From: VAXT01 sp038040395
GTDB taxonomy: Bacteria > Actinomycetota > Thermoleophilia > Gaiellales > Gaiellaceae
Assembly (NCBI GenBank): GCA_038040395.1
Contig: JBBPIJ010000009.1
Coordinates: 37,915-101,914, forward strand
Length of the DNA: 64,000 nucleotides
Direction: 5' to 3'
Shown: in pieces, positions 1 to 7,347 of the stretch
Position numbering within the stretch: the first letter of the stretch is position 1
Layout: every line of letters starts with the position of its first letter
Program-made: the position numbers and the translations under genes
The notes under the pieces: model-generated
The model's database searches: none
What the model saw: only the letters and a program-made list of their open reading frames with translations
What the model was told of the DNA's origin: nothing

Positions 1-1
1 C

Positions 2-232
2 GATCCGGCCCTCGAAGGCAAGCAGATCGAGCGGGTTCAGGCCGTGCGGGCAAAGCGGGCGAGCGCCGATGTCGAGCGAGTGCTCACGGCCCTCAAGGAA
101 GCCGCGGCCAAGGAAGGCGTCAACCTGATGCCGATCATCGTCGAGGCCTCTCGCGCCTACGTGACCATGGGCGAGATGTGCGACGCGCTGCGAGACGTCT
201 GGGGCATCTGGCGCGAGACCCCGGTTTTCTAA
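2..232 (+). CDS. Methylmalonyl-CoA mutase large (catalytic) subunit, C-terminal end (partial)
   Basis: Only the last 76 codons are present; the frame is open to the left edge, so the start lies outside. The tail (RAKRASADVERVLTALKEAA, then NLMPIIVEASRAYVTMGEMC and a WGIWRETPVF end) matches the C-terminus of the acyl-CoA mutase catalytic barrel, which isomerises methylmalonyl-CoA and succinyl-CoA. The protein stops without a cobalamin-binding domain. That domain is encoded separately at 2314-2712, so this is the split, two-polypeptide form of the enzyme, with three unrelated genes between the subunits. The family assignment rests on the short tail and on the nearby B12 subunit. Confidence 0.75.
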   Translation, partial: DPALEGKQIERVQAVRAKRASADVERVLTALKEAAAKEGVNLMPIIVEASRAYVTMGEMCDALRDVWGIWRETPVF

Positions 233-293
233 GGCGATTGCCCCTTGGTCGCAAACAATCTCGCTACTCTGAGCGTCTAATCCCTTTGACCCC

Positions 294-905
294 ATGAACG
301 CATTCCAGAACGTCATCCAGAACAGGTTCGCCTCAGCGCGCTTCAACAGGCTCATGTTCACCCTCGGCGCGGCAATTCTCGCTGCCGGGGTCGTCACGCT
401 CGTGTTTACCGTCGTGGGCGGCAGCGACAAGAGGCCTTCCGGTCCAGAGGCTGGCTTCAATCCGCAGTTGCCGGTGCACAGCGAACCGCTGAAGAACGCG
501 AACGGCAGGACGATCAGGACGTTCTGGCAGCTCGACCCTGAAGTCAGAACGACGATTCGCACCTTCATCGCCACCGCCGTCGCTCGCAAGAACCTCGACG
601 TCTCGTGGTCTGTGACGGCGCCCTCGGTGAAGGCCGGCTACACGTTCGAGCAGTGGAAGAACGCCAAGGCGCTGCCGATCATTCCGTACCCGGTCGATGA
701 CGTGGACAAGGTTCAGTACTACCTCGACTATGCCTCGACGAAGGAAATCCTGGTCGAGGTCGGGCTCGCGGCCAAGCGGTCGGCGCGACTTCGCCCGACG
801 ACCTTCCAGCTCGGGTTGCTCCCGGTCGGAAAGGGCGCCAACGCGCACTGGCTCGTGGACTACTGGATGCCGCGCTGGACTCCGCCGCTACCGACCGACC
901 AGTAA
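294..905 (+). CDS. Membrane-anchored protein of unknown function, paralogue 1
   Basis: 203 residues. A short basic N-terminus is followed by one hydrophobic segment (about residues 19-42) and a soluble domain on the far side of the membrane. I do not recognise a named family. The late region (GYTFEQWKNAKALP, YLDYASTKEILVEVGL, HWLVDYWMPRW) resembles the alpha+beta, NTF2-like exported domains common in actinobacteria, but that is inference. The next gene (921) is a clear paralogue, about 60% identical by eye, with the same anchor and the same KNANG, EQWKNAKALP and LVDYWMP blocks. A TACTCT hexamer at 265-270 may be the promoter, giving a leader of about 15 nt. Confidence 0.75.
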   Translation: MNAFQNVIQNRFASARFNRLMFTLGAAILAAGVVTLVFTVVGGSDKRPSGPEAGFNPQLPVHSEPLKNANGRTIRTFWQLDPEVRTTIRTFIATAVARKNLDVSWSVTAPSVKAGYTFEQWKNAKALPIIPYPVDDVDKVQYYLDYASTKEILVEVGLAAKRSARLRPTTFQLGLLPVGKGANAHWLVDYWMPRWTPPLPTDQ

Positions 906-920
906 CAGCGAGGACAAGAC

Positions 921-1511
921 ATGCAGATAAACGCGATCCAGAACACGATCTCCTCCGAGCGCTTCAACCGCGTGATGTTCGCGCTCGGCCTCGCCGTCCT
1001 CGTGCTCGGCGTCGTCGTGCTCGTCTTCAGGCTTGCTGGCGGCAGCGACAACACGAGTATTGCGGCGCAGCCCAACTTCCGCCCTTCGCTGCCTGAGCAC
1101 AGCACACCGCTGAAGAATGCGAACGGCGTCACCATCAAGAAGTTCGAGCAGTTCGATCCGCAGGTTCGATCGACGATCCGCACCTTCCTCGCCACGGCCG
1201 TCGACCGCAAGAACCTCGGCAAGTCGTGGGCCGTGATCGCGCCTTCGATGAAGAAGGGCTACACGTTCGAGCAGTGGAAGAATGCGAAGGCGCTGCCGGT
1301 CATTCCGTACCCGCTCTCGAGCCTCGACGACGTGACGTACCACCTCGACTACGCATCGACGAAAGAGATCCTGGTCGACATGGGCCTCACGGCCAGGCCG
1401 GCCGAGAAGCTTCGTCCGGTGAGATTCCGGATGGGGCTCGTCCCCGTCGGTAAGCGCTGGCTCGTGGACTACTGGATGCCGCTGTGGACTCCACAGCTCC
1501 CGGTGAACTAA
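921..1511 (+). CDS. Membrane-anchored protein of unknown function, paralogue 2
   Basis: 196 residues, starting 15 nt after the previous stop with an AGGA ribosome-binding site. It has the same architecture as its neighbour: a single membrane segment near residues 18-40, then a soluble domain carrying PLKNANG, GYTFEQWKNAKALP, LDYASTKEILV and RWLVDYWMP. The two genes are a tandem duplication, probably co-transcribed, and may form a hetero-oligomer at the membrane. Function is unknown; differences concentrate in the membrane segment and the linker after it. Confidence 0.75.
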   Translation: MQINAIQNTISSERFNRVMFALGLAVLVLGVVVLVFRLAGGSDNTSIAAQPNFRPSLPEHSTPLKNANGVTIKKFEQFDPQVRSTIRTFLATAVDRKNLGKSWAVIAPSMKKGYTFEQWKNAKALPVIPYPLSSLDDVTYHLDYASTKEILVDMGLTARPAEKLRPVRFRMGLVPVGKRWLVDYWMPLWTPQLPVN

Positions 1512-1524
1512 CCCTCTAGCTGCG

Positions 1525-2259
1525 TCAGACGTCTAGCTCGAGGCCGTCGTAGGCGAGCTGGAGCGATTCGTCGAGCGAGAGCTCCTTCGGCCGATGGGTG
1601 AGGAGCAAGCGCTTCGCCCCCGAGGCGTCGAAGGCGGCGACCGCCTCTTCGGCTGAGAGATGGCCGCGCGGCTCGCCGTCGAGCTCGCCGCGCTCGAGCG
1701 TCGCCTCGCAGAGAAAGAGGTCGACGTCCTCGGCCAGCTCGGCGAGGCGCTCGCTAGGCCCGGAGTCGCCCGAGTACGCGAGGGTTCGCTCGCTGTTCGA
1801 GACGCGGAAGCCGTAGGTCTGCACCGTGTAGTGCGGGAGCCGAAGCGCCGTCAGCTCGAGGCCCGCTGCCTGGAACGGCACTCCGTCCTCGTATTCCCGA
1901 GGCTCGAAGACGCGGACGAACATGTCGGGCGTCCCGAAGCGCGTTCCGAACGCCGCGAGCTCCTCGCGGCCATCGGGGGGGAGCCAGAGCTCGGGCTTTG
2001 GCTGATCGTGCCCGAGGCCCCACATCGTTCCCCAGACCCAGGGCACGAGATCGCCCCAGTGGTCGAGGTGGAAATGGGTGATCGCGATCGCGTCCATCGT
2101 CGGCCAGCCGTTGTGCCCGTTCGAACGCAATCGGGCAAGGACGCCGGGCCCACAATCGAGCAGCAGGCGGCCTGGGCCTTCCAACAGGTAGCCGGACTGG
2201 GCGCCGCCAGGATTCGGCCACGCGGGTGAGCACCCGACGACGGTCAGCTTCATAGACAC
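1525..2259 (-). CDS. MBL-fold metal-dependent hydrolase (RNase Z/phosphodiesterase-like)
   Basis: 244 residues from a GTG; an ATG two codons later (2253) is an alternative, with GAGGGA at a workable distance upstream. The metal-binding motif HFHLDHWGD follows the typical LLLDCGPGV strand, and later blocks (LAYSGDSGPSE, FLCEATL, HLSAEEA, LLLTH) supply the remaining metal ligands of a beta-lactamase-fold hydrolase of the RNase Z/AtsA type. Substrate cannot be deduced; a phosphodiester or ester is likely from the family. It is transcribed against its neighbours and ends 13 nt from the converging paralogue gene. Confidence 0.85.
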   Translation of the reverse strand: MSMKLTVVGCSPAWPNPGGAQSGYLLEGPGRLLLDCGPGVLARLRSNGHNGWPTMDAIAITHFHLDHWGDLVPWVWGTMWGLGHDQPKPELWLPPDGREELAAFGTRFGTPDMFVRVFEPREYEDGVPFQAAGLELTALRLPHYTVQTYGFRVSNSERTLAYSGDSGPSERLAELAEDVDLFLCEATLERGELDGEPRGHLSAEEAVAAFDASGAKRLLLTHRPKELSLDESLQLAYDGLELDV

Positions 2260-2301
2260 GATTCCCTCTTACCTGACGTTCTAGCTGGGCGAGATCTTCC
2301 C

Positions 2302-2307
2302 TAGACT
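2302..2307 (+). promoter_or_regulatory. -10 hexamer TAGACT, leaderless start of the B12-subunit gene
   Basis: TAGACT ends 6 nt before the GTG at 2314, which would put transcription initiation at or next to the start codon. No Shine-Dalgarno sequence can fit in that gap. Confidence 0.55.
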
Positions 2308-2313
2308 GGGCTT

Positions 2314-2712
2314 GTGGCCGGAAAGATACGTGTCGTCATCGCAAAGCCCGGACTTGATGGGCACGATCGCGGCGCGAAGATCATCGCTCGGGCCCTCCGC
2401 GATGCGGGTATGGAGGTCATCTACACCGGTTTGCACCAGACGCCCGAGCAGATCGTCGAGACCGCGATTCAGGAGGACGCCGACGCCGTCGGCATCTCGA
2501 TCCTCTCGGGAGCGCACATGACGCTCGTCCCGCGCATCCTCGAGGGCCTGAAGGAGAACGGCGCCGAGGATGTCCTCGTCGTCGTCGGCGGCACGATCCC
2601 CGCCGAGGACGCCGCGGAGCTCACGAGCCAGGGTGTCGCCGGGATCTTCACGCCCGGTGCTCCGACGAGCGAAATCGTCGATTTCCTGAAGCAGAGGGTC
2701 CCCGTCTCATAA
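2314..2712 (+). CDS. Methylmalonyl-CoA mutase small subunit (cobalamin-binding)
   Basis: 132 residues, the size of a free B12-binding Rossmann domain. The cobalamin lower-ligand motif appears as KPGLDGHDRGAK (DxHxxG) near residue 12, followed by the SGAHM and VVGGTIP loops (about residues 70 and 95) that wrap the nucleotide tail. It should pair with the catalytic subunit ending at 232 to interconvert methylmalonyl-CoA and succinyl-CoA in propionate and branched-chain catabolism. The GTG start fits the leaderless promoter 6 nt upstream. An enoyl-CoA hydratase follows after 2 nt, so the two are co-transcribed. Confidence 0.9.
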   Translation: MAGKIRVVIAKPGLDGHDRGAKIIARALRDAGMEVIYTGLHQTPEQIVETAIQEDADAVGISILSGAHMTLVPRILEGLKENGAEDVLVVVGGTIPAEDAAELTSQGVAGIFTPGAPTSEIVDFLKQRVPVS

Positions 2713-2714
2713 GC

Positions 2715-3482
2715 GTGGAGCTCGCACGCGAGGACGGAATCGCCGTCCTCACCATCGACCGCCCGGAAGCGCTGAACGCGCTCGATGGCGCGACGCTCAC
2801 CGGGTTGCGCGACAGCCTGGTCGACTTACGCGCCGACGACGGCATTCGCGTGATCGTCCTGACCGGCGCGGGCGACCGCGCCTTCGCCGCAGGAGCCGAC
2901 ATCAAATACATGAGCGGCCTGTCGACCGACGAGGCGAAGGAATGGGGCGAGCTCGGCCAGGAGGTCGGGCGGCTGCTCGAGATCGCGCCGAAGGTCTCCA
3001 TCGCCGCGATCAACGGCTTCGCCCTGGGCGGAGGCTGCGAGCTCGCGCTCGCCTGCGACATCCGCTACGCCGCCGCGACCGCGAAGCTCGGCCAGCCGGA
3101 GGTGAACCTCGGGATCATCCCCGGTTGGGGCGGGACTCAGCGCCTCGCCCGTGTCTGCGGCCTCGGCGTGGCGAAGGAGCTGATCCTCACGGGTCGTCCG
3201 GTGGACGCCGAAGAGGCGCTCCGGATCGGTCTCGTCAATGCGGTCTTCGAGCCGGGCGAGCTGATGGAGAAGACGATGGAGGTCGCCCGGACGATCGCCG
3301 CGAAAGGGCCGCTCGCGCTCGCCGCCGCGAAGGCGGCGGTCAATCACGCGCTCCAGGGCGACCACGTCGAGAACCTCGAGTCGGAGGCAGGTCGCTTCGG
3401 GAACCTCTTCGCGAGCGCGGATGCCAAAGAGGGGTTGACCGCGTTCGCCGAGAAGCGTGATGCTCGCTTCATTGGGCGGTAG
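2715..3482 (+). CDS. Enoyl-CoA hydratase/crotonase family protein
   Basis: 255 residues, standard crotonase length. The oxyanion-hole and catalytic regions are intact: AGADIKYM, then GFALGGGCELALACDIRYA with the first catalytic Glu, and GQPEVNLGIIPGWGGTQRL with the second Glu. This predicts syn-hydration of trans-2-enoyl-CoA in beta-oxidation. The GTG start lies 2 nt after the mutase small-subunit stop, indicating one transcript and a role in the same acyl-CoA degradation route. The nearby ETF/ETF-QO operon could take electrons from the acyl-CoA dehydrogenases of that pathway. Confidence 0.9.
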   Translation: MELAREDGIAVLTIDRPEALNALDGATLTGLRDSLVDLRADDGIRVIVLTGAGDRAFAAGADIKYMSGLSTDEAKEWGELGQEVGRLLEIAPKVSIAAINGFALGGGCELALACDIRYAAATAKLGQPEVNLGIIPGWGGTQRLARVCGLGVAKELILTGRPVDAEEALRIGLVNAVFEPGELMEKTMEVARTIAAKGPLALAAAKAAVNHALQGDHVENLESEAGRFGNLFASADAKEGLTAFAEKRDARFIGR

Positions 3483-3504
3483 ACAAGGCGAAGCGCCGGA
3501 ATAC

Positions 3505-3556
3505 GGCCACGCCAGCCAAGCCGGCATGGCCTCTTAACGGCATCGCGAGCGATGCC
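3505..3556 (+). repeat. Two-hairpin dispersed repeat, copy A
   Basis: Hairpin 1 (3505-3531) has a 12-position stem with two mismatches and a CAA loop; hairpin 2 (3539-3556) is the palindrome GGCATCGCGAGCGATGCC. The same two-hairpin unit recurs at 22876-22928 (inverted) and 37206-37260, with different stem bases that still pair. It sits between the crotonase and PD40 genes and has no U-tract, so a plain terminator is not favoured. Confidence 0.8.
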
Positions 3557-3615
3557 TTGGGAAAAGCGCGAGCCCCGCTTCACCGGCTAGGGCTCAAAGA
3601 ATTCGTTACATGAAT

Positions 3616-3633
3616 GTGACACTCGAGTGTCAC
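3616..3633. promoter_or_regulatory. Perfect 18-bp palindrome, probable operator
   Basis: GTGACACTCGAGTGTCAC is perfectly symmetric and ends 9 nt before the GTG of the PD40 gene, so it would overlap its core promoter. Its core, TGACAC-N4-GTGTCA, nearly matches the palindrome in front of the MerR-family gene at 44526, which makes that regulator a candidate ligand. Confidence 0.6.
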
Positions 3634-3642
3634 TCTTGATGC

Positions 3643-4596
3643 GTGAAAGCCTGGCTTGGATTCCTCGCGATCTTGCCGGTACTCGCATTCCCCTCCGGCA
3701 CGACAGCGACCTCGTCCGACCCGCCTCGGAACGGCCTGATCGCAGCCTTCTCGTCGGAGGGAATCCAGATCGTCGATCCGGCCGGCGGTCCGGCCCACGA
3801 CCTGTCCGAGACACAGGAGATGGGGGAGCCCGCCTGGTCGCCTGACGGCAAGTCCCTGGCGTTGGCCGCATGGGGCGACGAGGACATCGCGGTGTACACG
3901 ATGAGCGCCGACGGGAGCGACCGGCGGCTCGTGCTTCGCAACGCCTGGTCGCCTGCGTGGTCGCCGGACGGGAAGCGGCTCGTCGTCGTGCGGAACGCGT
4001 GCTCCGACTCGTACTCCTGTGACGACGGCTCCCCGACGGTCCTGGCCACCGTTCGGGCCGACGGTACCGAGGTGCGCGAGGTCGTCCTCGACGACGAGGC
4101 CGCCACCGGCATCGTCTCGTCGCCGAAATGGTCTCCCGACGGGGAATCGATTGCGTTCATCGACCAGGAGAGCCGCATCAAGGTCGTGAGCGTGAAGGGC
4201 GATGCCGATCGCGTCCGCCAGGTAGCGACTGGGGCCCAGAGTCTGGCGTGGTCGCCGGACGGGTCGAGGATCGCGTTCGACCGCGCTGTCTACGAGCGCG
4301 AGCTCAGCCGGCAGGTCGTCGTCGTGGTCGACCTCGCGACACGGAAGGAGACGGTGCTCCGCGGCCCCGAGGGTAGCGCCCAGTCGCCGACGTGGTCACC
4401 GGACGGCACGCAGCTCGCCTTCCTGTCGATGAAGCCCTCGCCCGTCACCGGGGGCTGTGGTGGCGGCGGCCCCATGGAGACACGGCTCTGGGCGATGGCG
4501 CCTGACGGAACGAAGGCGCACCGGATCGCCAAGGGGTTCTTCTTCGGCACTCCCGCGTGGGCGCGCTCCCTCGAGCCCGTCACGCCGACCGACTAG
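3643..4596 (+). CDS. Exported PD40/TolB-like beta-propeller protein
   Basis: 317 residues with an N-terminal signal sequence (about residues 1-23, ending near TTATSSD). Five or six WSPDG motifs (EPAWSPDGKS, SPAWSPDGKR, SPKWSPDGES, SLAWSPDGSR, SPTWSPDGTQ) mark consecutive PD40/WD40-like blades, as in TolB and DPP-type propellers. No peptidase domain follows, so it is a stand-alone propeller, probably binding a protein or surface ligand outside the membrane. The GTG start lies just after a perfect 18-bp palindrome, suggesting repressor control. It converges on the M23 peptidase gene. Confidence 0.8.
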   Translation: MKAWLGFLAILPVLAFPSGTTATSSDPPRNGLIAAFSSEGIQIVDPAGGPAHDLSETQEMGEPAWSPDGKSLALAAWGDEDIAVYTMSADGSDRRLVLRNAWSPAWSPDGKRLVVVRNACSDSYSCDDGSPTVLATVRADGTEVREVVLDDEAATGIVSSPKWSPDGESIAFIDQESRIKVVSVKGDADRVRQVATGAQSLAWSPDGSRIAFDRAVYERELSRQVVVVVDLATRKETVLRGPEGSAQSPTWSPDGTQLAFLSMKPSPVTGGCGGGGPMETRLWAMAPDGTKAHRIAKGFFFGTPAWARSLEPVTPTD

Positions 4597-4600
4597 CCGG

Positions 4601-5524
4601 CTAGCTCGTCGGCAGGACGATGCGGTCGGCGCTGATCGCGCCCGCCTTGCCGGCCTGGGCCTGCGCGGTGACGGTCGCCGGCTCGGTCCAGATCGTTACC
4701 CGCTCGCCTCGCTTGGCGTTCGTGAGCAGCGCGTTCGCTCCGTTCGGGCCGCGCTCGATCGTGGCGTAGGAGGGGACGGTCAGCGTCAGCGCTCGGTTGA
4801 GCCCGCGCAGCATGAGCGCCGTCGGATGCGCGCGGAGAGTGTTCACGCGCACGCGCAACGACTCCTCACGCGCCGAGATGACCGTTGCGGACAGCGTCAG
4901 CGTGTACGTCTTGCCGGGCGGCACATAGAAGAGAAGTCGCCGGGCGGCGATCAGGTACGGGTACGGGTTGGTGGCGCGCCCTCCGCCCGGGTGCCGCTCG
5001 AAGTGGAGGTGGGGATAAATTCCGTTCGCGTCTCCCGAGTCGCCGACGAACCCGACCGGCTGTCCGGCGAGGACGCGGGCGCCGTCCTTCAGGCCGCGCG
5101 GGAACGCCACGCCGTTTACGCAGCCGCCCCGGTTGTCGTTGCCGTTGGTCACGTCGTTGTTCAGGTGGATGTACAGGTAGGTCGTTCCGCTCCGCCCGTC
5201 GAGGTAGAGCATGCAGCTGGCGCGCGACGAGCCCGTGTGGAAGCGGACCCGGCCTGCCTCGGCGGCCAGCGCGAGCGCATGTCGCGGCGCGAGGATGTCG
5301 ACGCCCTCATGGCGGCCCTGGGGCCGTGGCGCGCCGAAGTCGTCCGAGAACTGGACGGTCCCGAGCACCGGGAAGACCATCTGCTTCTTCGGCCTGGGCG
5401 CCGGCTTCGGCTTCGGCGTTGGCGGGGGCGGGGGCTCGGGCGGGTACGCAGCAGCCGTCCCTGCGGCGAGGCCGAAAAGGGCTAACACGAGAAGTGCTCG
5501 GGCTGTCGTCCGGGTTTTGACCAT
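4601..5524 (-). CDS. Secreted M23 (LytM-type) metallopeptidase
   Basis: 307 residues: signal peptide (about 1-26, ending AAAYP), a proline-rich linker (PPEPPPPPTPKPKPAPRPKK), then a LytM domain with the zinc ligands in GRHEGVDI (HxxxD) and PHLHFE. A C-terminal region of about 100 residues is beta-rich and unassigned. M23 enzymes cut peptidoglycan cross-bridges; the catalytic residues are present, so activity is likely. It is divergent from etfB across an 84-bp gap. The stop codons of this gene and the converging PD40 gene lie within the 12-bp palindrome CTAGCCGGCTAG. Confidence 0.85.
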   Translation of the reverse strand: MVKTRTTARALLVLALFGLAAGTAAAYPPEPPPPPTPKPKPAPRPKKQMVFPVLGTVQFSDDFGAPRPQGRHEGVDILAPRHALALAAEAGRVRFHTGSSRASCMLYLDGRSGTTYLYIHLNNDVTNGNDNRGGCVNGVAFPRGLKDGARVLAGQPVGFVGDSGDANGIYPHLHFERHPGGGRATNPYPYLIAARRLLFYVPPGKTYTLTLSATVISAREESLRVRVNTLRAHPTALMLRGLNRALTLTVPSYATIERGPNGANALLTNAKRGERVTIWTEPATVTAQAQAGKAGAISADRIVLPTS

Positions 5525-5594
5525 AGGCCGGCGGCGCGCGAAGGGGCCGACAGTAGCAGACGTCTCCGCGGGTCTCAGGCTTCGCTTCCCTCGT

Positions 5595-5600
5595 TAGAGT
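5595..5600 (+). promoter_or_regulatory. -10 hexamer TAGAGT for the etf operon
   Basis: TAGAGT ends 8 nt before the etfB GTG, so the transcript would be leaderless or nearly so. No ribosome-binding site is visible in the 8 nt. Confidence 0.5.
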
Positions 5601-5608
5601 CCCTGCTC

Positions 5609-6388
5609 GTGAAGATCGCGGTGTGCGTCAAAGAAGTCCCCGACAGCGCTGTCCACAAGCGCATCGACCCGTCGACCAAGCGCCTTGAGCGCTCCGGCGA
5701 GAGCGCGCTGAACCACTTCGACACGCAAGCGGTGGAGGAGGCGCTCAAGGTCAAGGAGGCGGAGGGAGAGAGCGAGGTCGTGCTCGTCTCCCTCGGGCCG
5801 GCGGGGGCTCTCGACTCGCTGCGGAAAGCGCTGGCGATGGGAGCCGACCGGGCCGTGCTCGTGACCGACGAGGCCGCGGCGGGCTCCGATCTCGTCGCGA
5901 CCTCCCGCGCGCTGGCCGCCGTGCTCGAGCGCGAAGGAGCCGATCTCATCCTCTTCGGGCAGCAGTCGAGCGACTCGGACGGCGCTGTCCTGTGGGCCGC
6001 TGTCGCCGACCGGCTCAGGCGACCGGTGATCTCGCAGGTGGCTGAGCTGACGGTTGCCGACGGCAAGGTCCGCGGCAAGCGGCAGACCGAGTTCGGCTAC
6101 GACGTGATCGAAGCGCCGCTGCCGGTCGTCGTCGCCGTCTCGGACGCGATCAACGAGCCGCGCTACCCCTCGCTCAAGGGGATCATGGGCGCGAAGAGCA
6201 AGCCGCAGGAGACGCTCACGGCCGCAGAGCTCGGTCTCGAGGGAGGGGACCTCGGCGAAGAGGGGTCGGGAACGACGGTGCTCGCTCTCGGCGATCCGCC
6301 GCCGCGCGGGGATGCCCGCAAGATCGAGGACGACGGGAGCGCCGCGCAGCAGATCGTGGACTTCCTCGCGGAGAAGAAGCTGCTGTGA
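5609..6388 (+). CDS. etfB: Electron transfer flavoprotein beta subunit
   Basis: 259 residues, the normal ETF-beta length. The N-terminus (MKIAVCVKEVPDSA) and the blocks LNHFDTQAVEEALKVKE, GADLILFGQQSSDSDGA and the ETF-beta signature (EAPLPVVVAVSDAINEPRYP) are all present. With EtfA it accepts electrons from acyl-CoA dehydrogenases and passes them to ETF-quinone oxidoreductase, also encoded here. The three genes overlap by 4 nt each, so they are translationally coupled and probably made in equal amounts. Confidence 0.95.
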   Translation: MKIAVCVKEVPDSAVHKRIDPSTKRLERSGESALNHFDTQAVEEALKVKEAEGESEVVLVSLGPAGALDSLRKALAMGADRAVLVTDEAAAGSDLVATSRALAAVLEREGADLILFGQQSSDSDGAVLWAAVADRLRRPVISQVAELTVADGKVRGKRQTEFGYDVIEAPLPVVVAVSDAINEPRYPSLKGIMGAKSKPQETLTAAELGLEGGDLGEEGSGTTVLALGDPPPRGDARKIEDDGSAAQQIVDFLAEKKLL

Positions 6389-7347
6389 GCACTGCGGTCT
6401 TCCTCGAGCATCACGAGGGCGAGCTCCAGAAAGGCTCGTTGGGAGTGCTCGGTAAGGCCGCGTCGCTGGGCGGGGACGTGGTCGGCGTCGTCCTTGGCTC
6501 GGGCGTGAAGGAGCTGGCGGCGCAGGCGGGCAAATACGGGGCGACGAAGGTGTTCGTCGCGGACGCGCCCGAGCTCGAAGCGCCGCTCCCGCAGCCTCGC
6601 GTCGACGCGCTCGCCCAGCTCGTTCGCGAGCACGGGATCGACACCGTCCTCTTCGCGGCTTCCGTTCTGGCGTCGGATGTCGCGGCCGGCCTGGCCGCCC
6701 GCCTCGACGCGGGGCTGAACTGGGATCTCGTCGACATCGCGGAGGACGGCGGCAATCTGGTCGGCAAGCGGCCGGCGCTCGAGGACACGGTCTATGTCGA
6801 CGTGGGGTGGAAGAGCGAGCCCCGCCTGGCGCTCTTCCGCCCGGGCACGTTCGACCCGGTCGAGTCGGGCGGCGAAGCGCAGGTCGAAGAGCTCGCGCCG
6901 AGCTTCGAGGACTTCTCGACCGCCGCCACGATGATCGAGCAGGCGCACGAGGAGTCGGAGGGCCCGTCGATCGAGGACGCCGATGTGATCGTCGCGGGCG
7001 GCCGGGGTCTCGGCGGCCCGGAGAACTTCTCGCTCGTCGAGGCACTCGCCAAAGCCCTCGGCGGCGCCGTGGCGGCGACGCGAGCAGTCGTCGACGCAGG
7101 CTGGTACCCGTACGCGACGCAGGTCGGCCAGACGGGGAGGACGGTCTCCCCGAAGCTCTACGTCGCCTGCGGCATCTCGGGCGCGATCCAGCACAAAGTC
7201 GGCATGCAGGGCTCCGGCACCGTGATCGCGATCAACAAGGACCCGAATGCGCCGATCTTCGAGTTCTGTGACCTTGGCGTCGTGGGTGACCTGCACGTGA
7301 TCGTGCCGAAGCTGACCGAGCTCGTGCAGCAGCGCCGAGCCGGATGA
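6385..7347 (+). CDS. etfA: Electron transfer flavoprotein alpha subunit
   Basis: 320 residues. The C-terminal FAD-binding domain shows VIVAGGRGLGGPENF, then GAVAATRAVVDAGWYP, TGRTVSPKLYVACGISGAIQH and AINKDPNAPIFEFCDLGVVGD, the classical ETF-alpha signature. It holds the redox-active FAD of the heterodimer. The GTG start overlaps the etfB stop (GTGA), and the gene overlaps the next one in the same way. This is a housekeeping-type ETF associated with an ETF-QO, not the bifurcating FixABCX arrangement, because no FixX or FixC is visible. Confidence 0.95.
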   Translation: MSTAVFLEHHEGELQKGSLGVLGKAASLGGDVVGVVLGSGVKELAAQAGKYGATKVFVADAPELEAPLPQPRVDALAQLVREHGIDTVLFAASVLASDVAAGLAARLDAGLNWDLVDIAEDGGNLVGKRPALEDTVYVDVGWKSEPRLALFRPGTFDPVESGGEAQVEELAPSFEDFSTAATMIEQAHEESEGPSIEDADVIVAGGRGLGGPENFSLVEALAKALGGAVAATRAVVDAGWYPYATQVGQTGRTVSPKLYVACGISGAIQHKVGMQGSGTVIAINKDPNAPIFEFCDLGVVGDLHVIVPKLTELVQQRRAG

